A stretch of DNA of 64,000 bases from positions 164,310,080 to 164,374,079 of the forward strand of contig NC_080670.1 in NCBI RefSeq assembly GCF_030247195.1, read 5' to 3'. The notes under the pieces are model-generated. The model saw only the letters and a list, made by a program, of their open reading frames with translations, had not been told where the DNA came from and did no database searches. Numbering within the stretch: the first letter of the stretch is position 1; each line of letters opens with the position of its first letter. Of this stretch, positions 56,730-64,000 are shown one piece after another. The position numbers and the translations under genes were made by a program. This DNA is from Topomyia yanbarensis (Eukaryota > Arthropoda > Insecta > Diptera > Culicidae).

Positions 56730-57335
56730 TCTCAGATAGTTTTGCTGTATAAAATACAGTAATCGAACAAAAAAAAATTGAAATTCATGCACGTAGAAAC
56801 GTTTACGACCTTTTGAAAAATTACTCTTGTATCAAAATATTCCAATTGCCAGAGAATATCATGGAGATTCATACAGCGAACACACCTGCAAAGTTTTGTT
56901 CGAATCGACGATGATCATATTTTGCGGTCGGCCGGTTTCTCATGGAATCCCTCAAGTGCTATAGCGTTCAATAATTCATGTGTTTTTATCTTTGTGAAAT
57001 CTTGGGCATAGCTGTGCGTGTATGACCGTGTGTGCTAGCGTGCGTAACTTCGATTTTTTTTAACCATGTGGCCATTAAATAGCGTGCTGTTACGTTACAT
57101 TCTGACGAACATTTCAACACAAAAACCCCTAAATAAACACACTTTCGATATTTATTACACAATCACCTGAAATGCTCCTGTTCGGATAGAACTGAAACCC
57201 GTTATGTAGCAGCTAATATTCAGCAGCTCAAACTGTTAATGTAATTTTATAAAGTTAACACGAGTTTATTTAAATTAAACATACTCAACTCACAATTTGT
57301 GGTTTTACCCTTGTTTCATGTCTTCTCACCGCCCA
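56730..57335. other. AT-rich spacer
   Basis: Apart from the possible dispersed-repeat piece at 56930-57090, nothing is recognised. Confidence 0.35.
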
Positions 57336-57340
57336 GCTTA

Positions 57341-57458
57341 ACCTTCCGGAAGTCGCGCTTATGGCCCACTGAACGAGCAGCCGCTGGTGCCCTAAGACGA
57401 TTTCGTTAGATTTTCAGAGCAGCGTGCACTCAGTACACTAGCGCGACTGCCGGAAGGG
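57341..57458. mobile_element. 118-bp TA-flanked MITE
   Basis: Ends ACCTTCCGGAAGTCGCGCT and the complement of CCCTTCCGGCAGTCGCGCT, flanked by TA (57339-57340, 57459-57460). GC-rich for the region. No coding capacity. Confidence 0.75.
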
Positions 57459-58123
57459 TAATGAATTTGAAAGTCTATACAAAAGAGATTAACTACTAGA
57501 GGGAGCAAAGCGCTACTGTCAATGTATTCGCGGACTGAAACATGGGGTCTCGCTCAAGCATATTGTATCCCATTACTTTGACATGTGTGTACCCGGGACA
57601 ATATGTGTCAAACTAATGGGCCTAGTATTATCACTGGTTCGTCAATTGAAGTTTCTTTTTATTTACATGTCGACACAACTCAAGCGAACTACTAAATTTC
57701 TTCCGCTAATTCACCAAAAGTTCTTCCTACGCTTGGTCCATTTTCATTACGATCTTCTTTTACTACTATTTACTCCTCTACAATATTTTGTTTACCATCA
57801 CAGATTTTCTGTCAATCTGGAGAGGGTTTGGCTCGTTCGTCACCCCAACCCGGAACATTCGATGTTTCCTCGGAGCTTCCGGATTTACCACCACTGAGTT
57901 ATAGTACCGCCGTAATTCGCAACGACCTGTCTGTGGATCCCTGCCGCATTTCTTACTTTCGCTTCTCGTATCCAACCATCGGACCCTTGAACCACCTCAT
58001 CGACGATTCATCTAAACCAATGCATCCGGTCCCTTTCATCCACGACGAAGATAAGATCGCCTGCTTTCAGCAGCTTTCGTTCGTCTTCCCACTTTGTGCG
58101 ACGGTTTATCGTTAGCTAATATA

Positions 58124-58442
58124 GGGTGATGAGCCTATTTTCACCATACTAAGCAAGGTGCCTCACTAATTCGGTAATTTCTTGCCTTACAATCAATGGA
58201 ATGCGTAAAAATTGGCATCAACCGCTTTGCTTCGTTGTTAAGAACCAATATAATAACACTAATGCGTTGAAAACAGCAAAATTCTCGTGTTTGAGCACAA
58301 TGAAAACTCGAATCGAGTGGCCCCATTGTTGCGCTACCATTTGACTCAATGCGTCGAACAAAGATGGCAGACACTGCTCTAACCAACGGCTTCAAATGGG
58401 TAGGGTGATAATAGAAACATGGCGCAAATAGGCTCATCACCC
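58124..58442. mobile_element. TA-flanked MITE with GGGTGATGAGCCTATTT ends
   Basis: 319 bp bounded by GGGTGATGAGCCTATTT and its complement, TA on both sides (58122-58123, 58443-58444). It interrupts the BEL integrase/C-terminal coding region. Same termini as 7358-8568. Confidence 0.9.
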
Positions 58443-58775
58443 TACCTTGCTTCAACGCACCCATATCCGGTCTGCCAGATACTGCGATTGCTGGTACACG
58501 TCATGCAAAGCCTCCGCCAGATTGGACACAGCTGTGCAGCGAGAGATCTTTACCATTACACGTAGAAAATGGTTCAGTTTTGTTTTCGACGGACACCTGA
58601 GGCATGTACGTGAGAGGACCTGTGTTTATCATGTCCTCTGCCTCACCAGGGTCGTCACCAGAATCTCGTCTGTCAGCTTCCTTTTATCGTCCAATGCATT
58701 CATTGCCTTATTCACGGAATGGACCGTCTGCTCTCATGCACTACCCATGGGCGTAGCGCCGGACGAAATAAATCG

Positions 58776-59051
58776 TCAGGCCATTAATGCAATTGTGATT
58801 GCCTCCTCACAATCATCATGTAACGTATTCAGCATCTCGCTGTTAGCACCCTTGAAGCAGGTGGCGTTGCCTGAAAATATAACATCCGGTACACGCCGCT
58901 TACTGGAAAACCGGCGAATGGCCATCAAACACGAATGTGTTGTCAGACTGTTCACCACTTCAAAATGCACCGCTCGGACGGCCAGGCACGTAAACATGGC
59001 CAACCATCGCTTCTTCTTTCTTCTTCCCACCGATAAATCTACTGGTCCCAA
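58776..59051 (-). pseudogene. BEL/Pao integrase core fragment
   Basis: The frame reads MGPVDLSVGRRKKKRWLAMF, then LAVRAVHFEVV, SCLMAIRRFSSKRRVPDVIFS and a GNATCFKGAN stretch. These are the two blocks around the catalytic aspartates of retroviral-type integrases as they appear in the BEL clade. At the second site the family has SDNGTNF; here it reads SGNATCF, so the catalytic Asp is lost. Enzymatically dead by that substitution and by flanking frameshifts. Confidence 0.8.
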
Positions 59052-59949
59052 CTAGTCTAAGCCAACCGGACTGAAAAAAAACGAAGTCCTGCTCTGATGT
59101 GTCAAGTCGATAATGGCGCCATCATCGGTACTTAAGGACTTTGCACCACACGCACTCTCGCATCACTTCCATAATCGCTGGTCGGAGATTTGGAATCCAG
59201 AACTTCTGGCGCAACTCGTTGCAAACTGTCTCTCGATTCGTATGTCCTTCTTGGTGATAGTACTTCTTGGTGATGTCGTACTGCCGAGCAAAAATGATAG
59301 GAAACTTTTGGTCGAACTATTGTTCGAGTCTTCCACCCATTCGCAGCACACCTTCATCGTCCAGGTTCAGAGTCAGCTTGACAAGGGTACTCGACCGCTG
59401 TATTTTCGAAGGCATCTATCCAGGCTCCAGATTGAGATTCTTGGTCAACGCACTCATTTCGTCCGGAAAGCTGTCGAACAGGACCGTTTCGGCTTCTAGG
59501 AGCTCCTCCTGCTGGAGCGGTTTCACGACTGCCAAATTCTTAGACTTAATCGATCGCTGTTGAGTGTCCATGGCTTTCGACGTCGCAATCGACTGTCTTT
59601 TCGCCAAGTCGCAATGAAGCGAACCACGCTGGTAGACACTCTCACAAGCGTCATATACCGCGACGTCGAGCAGTTCTTGGAATAGTACTACTGCTATCTA
59701 CTCTTCGCTCGTTTCCTCAAAAGGCATCACCCTGCTTGGCCACTCTTCTTCCGGAAAATACAAGAATGATTTTCCGTTGAACCGCTCTCCATCGCTGCTT
59801 AGAAGGGGCCCGCATCCGCACTTAGTCAACGCACCCGCAATAGTCAGCTTCGTCAGCAACCAGCGCCTGTCAATTACTCTTGTCCGTTCAAGAATTTCAC
59901 CGACTCTGAAGGCAATGAACTGCTTAAACTTGTACAGATCTGATTGCAG

Positions 59950-60380
59950 TCATCTACACGCCGTACGAGAATTCGTCCAAAAAAGCAACGTGTAATTTAC
60001 AGGGAATGAATCCTTAAAACGGTTCGAATCATTCAAGCACCAAGGACTGAAGTCATTAATTCCAATTGTTGAGCCGGCTCGCGACATCACTAAATTGCAT
60101 CGTACGTTTCCGTTGATCACCGCTCGCAAGTACGCTACACATCCGTATACGTGTTCACTGACATCAATAAAGATGTTCCAGTAGCCGCGTGTGATCCGAG
60201 CTGCCTCCACTTCTGGCAGCAGGCCAATCCATCTCTTCCATAAGCGCCAGCTCTCGTCGTCGATCTCTTCCTCCTTGTCGCAACTCGTTTACTGTAAAGG
60301 CCCTAGTATAAAGGTACGCAAAGAGCGTGCAGAAAGTGAAGCCGAAAAAAGTCTACCTATCGAGCAAAATTAGAATCCAA
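59950..60380 (-). pseudogene. BEL/Pao RNase H/connection fragment
   Basis: Reads SWRLWKRWIGLLPEVEAARI and continues GYWNIFIDVSEHVYGCVAYLRAV...CNLVMSRA, then WTNSRT. The DxSxxAYG and WTDSR motifs of the BEL RNase H are recognisable, with changes (V for A in SEHVYG, N for D in WTNSR). Confidence 0.75.
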
Positions 60381-60401
60381 CTTTGCTGCCGAGGTATCAG
60401 A

Positions 60402-60963
60402 CAGGGATGCCAACGGTACCGATAAACTACATTTTTTCGGTATATTTACATTTGCACAAGCCGTACAGCCCGCTACAGCGACGCATCACTACAGCTCTTG
60501 CCAGAACTGTAGCCAAACCGAGTATATTTTCCTGTACAGCAGTAGAATACATTTTTGTTTTGCTGCTATACTCCGACTGCTCGATGAGAGTGTGGCGTAG
60601 TAAAGTTTGTTCTCTCGCTTTGTACATTTTTCTCTGCATAGTCAAAGGGAGAGGCCCGCACACGAAAGCGTTGATGCCGGCCGTGGCGTAAATGAGCCGC
60701 AATCATTGTCGTCATTTTTGAATAAAAATATTAAAAAGATTGAAAATATTCAAAAATGTAAAATAAGGAAAGAGAAGCTGTACCGCTCGCGTCTGGTGGC
60801 TGTACTGGGGACAGTAGTTTTTTGTCATGTTACTGCTTTGCACACAGGCAGCCGTACAGCGCTGGGCGTCCTGCACTAGCGAATGACAGCAGCATCGAGA
60901 GAGAAATGAGAATGTAGGCAGAAAAATTACAGCCGCAGAAAAGGTAGGCATTTTGCATCCTTG
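60402..60963. mobile_element. hAT-type MITE inside the BEL element
   Basis: 562 bp with ends CAGGGATGC and the complement of CAAGGATGC, flanked by a perfect 8-bp duplication, GTATCAGA, at 60394-60401 and 60964-60971. It interrupts the pol region between reverse transcriptase and RNase H. No transposase. Confidence 0.85.
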
Positions 60964-61064
60964 GTATCAGAGATGGATTCCAATTGTGCTCGATAGGTAG
61001 GCTTTTTTGACTTCACTCTTTGCGCAACTGTTCTCGATAGACTGTGGTTTACTGCAACTCTGCT

Positions 61065-61140
61065 CTGCCGTGATCCGCATAACAGTCCCATTTGCTATGG
61101 GTTTCCTATGCAGGTGGGACTGTTATGTGTATCACGGCAG
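61065..61140. mobile_element. 76-bp palindromic micro-element, copy 4
   Basis: Starts CTGCCGTGATCCGCATAAC and ends GTTATGTGTATCACGGCAG, with AGTCCCA/TGGGACT and central CTATGGGTTTCCTATG. Flanked by TGCT at 61061-61064 and 61141-61144. It interrupts the BEL reverse transcriptase sequence just after the NWVSN motif region, so its borders can be checked against other BEL copies. Confidence 0.85.
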
Positions 61141-61144
61141 TGCT

Positions 61145-61500
61145 TGTCTCGACCAAAGTGCACTGGCGCGACTTGCTTTTCTTCCCCCAGCATTAGGAGA
61201 ACTACATTGGAAACCCAGTTCCGGATATCAAACCTACCATTTTTGTGGATTATACGCATCTGCATCGCCCGGTTGACGGCCTCTCTGACGGTTTCGACAC
61301 TGTCGAAATAATCTTCGACGTAATGACGATGAATTATGGCCGCTGCCACCTCTGGCTATTGAACATGAACGCAGGTAGAGCCAAACGTCGCAACTTCCAT
61401 CACAAAAATGTTTGGTCTCTTCTTGAAATTCTTCCGGAACACGAAGCGTTGAGCTTGTTGTGTCGTGTTCGACGATCTTTATCTGGTAGTACATTTTTCA
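61145..61500 (-). pseudogene. BEL/Pao reverse transcriptase fragment
   Basis: Frames contain MYYQIKIVE, then (shifted) RHYVEDYFDSVETVREAVNRAMQMRIIHKNGRFDIRNWVSN. This is the palm catalytic box and the following helix of BEL RT. The second aspartate-containing box reads YVEDYFDS. Frameshifts break the frame between the two blocks. Confidence 0.8.
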
Positions 61501-61675
61501 AAGATCACAACGGAATGCAATCCGTCGCTCCCGGAAGCCTACTATCAGATACACCAGTGGAATCCTGCTACGTGTTGAGTGACACTTTGCCAGGTTTTCT
61601 GGGATTTGTGATCACATTCAACGGTTCACAACTTTAAGTTCTTTCAGCTCTTCATCCAGAGCAACCATCGCCTTC

Positions 61676-62021
61676 TCAAATGCGCTCTGGTTGGATTTCT
61701 TCCGCATTATATACTCCTGCTTCTTCCGCATAAAAGATGCTCCTCCTCTCCTCTAGCTCCTTTTTGCGCATTTTCTCCTCGGAAAGCATTCGCTTTTTCT
61801 CTAACGCACGCTCCATCTTGCTCTCTTCCTCTTCCAGCAACATCTCATCTTCGAGCTCCTGCTCAAGATGCCTATGCTTTTCCTGCAAAGCCTTTCGTCT
61901 CTGCTCTAGAGTGAGCGTACCGGACAGAAGCGTCCGACGACTCCGATGACTTCTTCGACCGAGACTTTTTGCTCTTCAGGTACTCCTGAGCAAGTATTTG
62001 ACACGTACCATCAGTGGACAT
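61676..62021 (-). pseudogene. BEL/Pao gag N-terminal fragment
   Basis: ATG at 62021 gives MSTDGTCQILAQEYLKSKKSRSKKSSESSDASV. A frameshift then leads into LQEKHRHLEQELEDEMLLEEEESKMERALEKKRM..., a charged coiled coil typical of BEL gag. A stop follows at about 61676 and the rest of gag, including zinc knuckles and protease, is deleted or unrecognisable. Confidence 0.65.
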
Positions 62022-62200
62022 TTTCCTATGTATTAGTACAGTTGTCATTTTTCTGCGGTAAAACAAAAGTAAATGAAGTAGAAAAACATAAAGAACTGGG
62101 CTTTTCTGTGACCACAGGTTTTGTTTCGGTTCGACCATAATTTTTTTATCGTTAGTTTCGAGATAAAAAGCGTCCCTAAGTAATCGAATCGGAAGAGACG

Positions 62201-62418
62201 ACGCCGGCGGTGGTTGAGTGGTAAGCGTGACCGACACTCATTCCAGTTGGTCTGGGTTCAATTCCTGCCGAGCTCGTTGATATTTTTCTGAGGTCAAAAA
62301 ATCTGTGGTCACATCTTCCTTCGGAAGGGAAGTAAAGCCATTGCTCCCCGGTCCATGAGTTGATGGATTGATATCTAGTCTAAATAGTGGAGTCACCTTG
62401 CTTGCGTCGGTAATGAAG
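62201..62418 (+). repeat. tRNA-derived SINE, second family
   Basis: The head GGTGGTTGAGTGGTAAGCGTG resembles an A-box region and GGTCTGGGTTCAATTCC a B box, with a possible anticodon arm between them. The body contains CCGGTCCATGAGTTGATGG and TAAATAGTGGAGTCACC. Distinct from the tRNA-Met SINE at 28158. It is directly followed by the MITE at 62424. Confidence 0.65.
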
Positions 62419-62423
62419 AAGTA

Positions 62424-62814
62424 CACTAAGGAAAAACTTATAGCGAAATTCATAAGATTTATCTTATGATGAATAGAAAAGTAACAAAACTATGTTTTCA
62501 TAAGATTAATATGAAAAACATACGACTTTTATGATTACCTTAACATTTTATAAGTAATTGCACACGCCAGTCGTTTGAATTTCCTTCGAGCATCTTATGA
62601 TTCTCATAATCATAAGATAAAATTTGTATATTGAATGTATGATATTGTCTTATGAAAAATCAAAGATACCTTATACAAAATGAAGTCATAGCAAACTGAT
62701 TTGACAAAATAAATGCCGTTTCATAAGACAATCTTATGTTTTATATACGTGCTACTAGTGGCCAAAAAATGTACGATATTCTTATGAAATTCGCTTTATT
62801 TTTTTGCCTGAGTG
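62424..62814. mobile_element. TTATGA-rich TA-flanked MITE
   Basis: 391-bp copy starting CACTAAGGAAAAACTTATAG and ending TTTTTTTGCCTGAGTG, TA at 62422-62423 and 62815-62816. Same family as 18914, 18961 and 22666. Confidence 0.92.
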
Positions 62815-62819
62815 TAAAA

Positions 62820-63713
62820 TCCAACTTCTATACTAACAAATATCCTCCTCCCATGATACTTGTGGAGTGCGTAGTAGTATATACTTATGGCGATTTCGCT
62901 TGAACCTGAAACCAGCCCCGTGTCAAGGACGACGTCTCTGTACAGCCAGCATCACTGCCATGAAAATCAAAACATAAATTTTGAATCAAATGTTTAAAAG
63001 CTGTAATTAGTTACTAAATGTTGATTTTCTGAATAAGATGGTATTATATCATCCCACAAGATGCAAAACGTTGTGTGGAATGCACGAATATCGTGTATAG
63101 TGCCGAATCTGCCAACACTGTTTGTGAAAGTTTAGTTTGTTTTCCGCGCTCCTCAATTTTTGTTTATATCATTGTAATTTGTTGCCTCGATATCCTGCAA
63201 AACCGTTCAAACTTGATATCCAGCCTCCGTGTTCACTTGCCGAATGACGGTGTTTTGCTCACACGCAAGGTAGGACCGCAATATCAAGGTATTCTGGACA
63301 AGCTGAAGCAGTTTGCTGATTTGCCACAACCGCCATACCACCGCTACACCGCCACCTCGCCACTCCGTCACCTCGCCACTCCGCCATCTCGCCACTCCAC
63401 CACCATCACTTCCACTCGCAGTTTACAAAAGTGTCACCATCTGAACAAATTATCAACATAACACACGACCAAATACCGCCCATCAATTTGCTAATTCATC
63501 ATCCAGCAGAAATAAACATCATCGCCGCTGCTGTGTTTTATTTCTGCCAACCGAAAGAACATATACATCCATCAGTTGTCCTCCGCCTTCCTGAACTCCA
63601 GGTGCCAGAACGAGAAAGGTGAGAAGTAATTTCGTAGTTGTTTTGAGTGTAAGTGGCGCCATCTGTTACTGAGCATTTCAACTAGTAACCCTTACACTAC
63701 CGCATATCGTAAA
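62820..63713. other. probable 5' leader of a non-LTR element, with CGCCACTCC repeats
   Basis: 63340-63410 has imperfect tandem repeats of a CGCCACTCCGYCA unit. The frame at 63075-63461 has no known domain. Since the ORF1 of a retrotransposon begins at 63714, part of this region is likely its 5' UTR. That is inference. Confidence 0.35.
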
Positions 63714-64000
63714 ATGCCTGGATTTTGTGAGAGTTGTACTGATAAATTTTCCGATGGTCGTAATGCTGTAAAATGTGGCGGTTTTTGCTCTTCGTCATTT
63801 TGCGCAAAATGCTGCGGACTAAACGACGAATTATTTGCCGCTGTTATTAACAAGTCTAACTTATTTTGGATGTGTAACACCTGCAAAAATATCATGGACA
63901 AAGCACGTTTTCGTAATGCATTAGTGTCCGTTGAGTCCGCAAACCAAATGGTGATCGAGGAGCTTAAAAATTCCATTCGCAACGACATACTGGAGGAATT
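63714..64000 (+). CDS. non-LTR retrotransposon ORF1 with PHD-like zinc finger, runs off the window
   Basis: Starts at ATG 63714 (context GTAAAATGCC) and is open to the window end, at least 95 codons. It reads MPGFCESCTDKFSDGRNAVKC, GGFCSSSFCAKCCGL, then FWMCNTCKNIM, followed by a helical, coiled-coil-like stretch (VSVESANQMVIEELKNSI). The CxxC...C...C..C...WxCxxC spacing is that of PHD-type fingers found in ORF1 of CR1-like and related insect non-LTR elements. A host PHD protein is the alternative, but the surrounding TE context and the short linker to a coiled coil favour ORF1. No frameshift is visible in this part, so the copy may be comparatively young. Confidence 0.6.
   Translation, partial: MPGFCESCTDKFSDGRNAVKCGGFCSSSFCAKCCGLNDELFAAVINKSNLFWMCNTCKNIMDKARFRNALVSVESANQMVIEELKNSIRNDILEE

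Larger units (their letters stand above)
57830..62100 (-). mobile_element. degenerate BEL/Pao LTR retrotransposon
   Basis: Read from 62021 downward on the minus strand: gag start (ATG at 62021, MSTDGTCQILAQEYLKSKKS), a charged coiled-coil gag stretch (about 61890-61676), then reverse transcriptase (YYQIKIVE near 61490; HRHYVEDYFDSVETVREAV near 61320, where the usual catalytic YVDD is YVED). RNase H/connection (SWRLWKRWIGLLPEV and YGCVAYLRAV near 60140) comes next, followed by a DSFPDE...LEPG block at about 59420, the H(X)nC-type region, the integrase core (GPVDLSVGRRKKKRW, FTCLAVRAVHFEVV, CLMAIRRF, about 59051-58776), and the BEL C-terminal domain (WEDERKLLKAGDLIFVVDERDR, about 58080-58010). 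The protease part is missing, and many frameshifts and stops are present. LTRs were not identified. Three later insertions lie inside (58124, 60402, 61065). Confidence 0.88.

Noticed and set aside
58447..59055. 202-aa plus-strand frame
   Set aside because: Exact antisense of the BEL integrase, whose minus-strand reading shows conserved motifs.
59113..59499. 128-aa plus-strand frame, with others nearby on the plus strand to 61949
   Set aside because: Antisense shadows of BEL pol and gag.
1..64000. CRISPR arrays, bacterial operons, rRNA genes
   Set aside because: Intron-bearing genes and eukaryotic transposons throughout; no regularly spaced direct repeats of CRISPR type and no rRNA-like conserved segments were seen. 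No complete functional tRNA gene was recognised either.

Overview
This is a eukaryotic, AT-rich window dominated by transposable elements. The two recognisable conserved genes (a BORCS5-type BORC subunit and an insect-type CUB-domain protein) and the repeat types (tRNA-Met-derived SINEs, many TA-flanked MITEs, hAT elements, a BEL/Pao retrotransposon, APE-type non-LTR fragments) point to a large, TE-rich insect genome. A culicine mosquito (Aedes-like) is my best guess. The species call is inference.

Host genes: (1) BORCS5 (lyspersin) lies on the minus strand. Its four coding exons are at 40844-40532, 40403-40180, 10143-9955 and 9894-9679, with introns of 128 bp, about 30.0 kb and 60 bp. The spliced product is 313 aa, starts with a myristoylation-type MGSEQS and ends in coiled coil. 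(2) An apparently intronless 293-aa CDS of unknown function (26117-26998, plus strand) sits inside the 30-kb intron, antisense to BORCS5, with its own poly(A) signal. (3) A secreted-type gene with a six-cysteine module followed by a CUB domain runs on the plus strand (about 49633-51426, four exons). Its first and last exons were not found.

Layout: 1-2.26 kb, AT-rich, unassigned. 2.27-6.55 kb, a 4.3-kb hAT element with a younger hAT MITE inside. 7.2-9.35 kb, a second hAT with a TA-flanked element inside. 9.6-10.1 kb, 3' exons of BORCS5. 10.1-40.2 kb, its giant intron, with hAT ends, MITE families (one copy inserted into a sister copy), SINEs, Tc1/mariner and non-LTR remnants, a long dispersed repeat with ~480-bp internal periodicity, and the nested gene. 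40.2-40.85 kb, 5' exons of BORCS5. 41.5-49.4 kb, MITEs, a SINE, a Helitron-like end, the second copy of the long dispersed repeat with two datable insertions, a ~940-bp inverted-repeat element and a near-perfect 119-bp-arm hairpin. 49.6-51.4 kb, the CUB gene. 51.5-57.5 kb, a third broken copy of the dispersed repeat split by nested elements. 57.8-62.1 kb, a degenerate BEL/Pao element (minus strand) hit by three smaller insertions. 62.2-62.8 kb, SINE plus MITE. 63.7 kb to the end, the start of a non-LTR retrotransposon ORF1.

The most interesting signal is a set of four 76-77-bp, almost fully palindromic units (33413, 35107, 51112, 61065). Each is bounded by CTGCC and a matching terminus and flanked by a different or re-occurring perfect 4-bp direct repeat (TATA, TATA, TATT, TGCT). 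They look like copies of one tiny mobile element whose two arms stay complementary even where the sequence differs between copies. I do not recognise this family.
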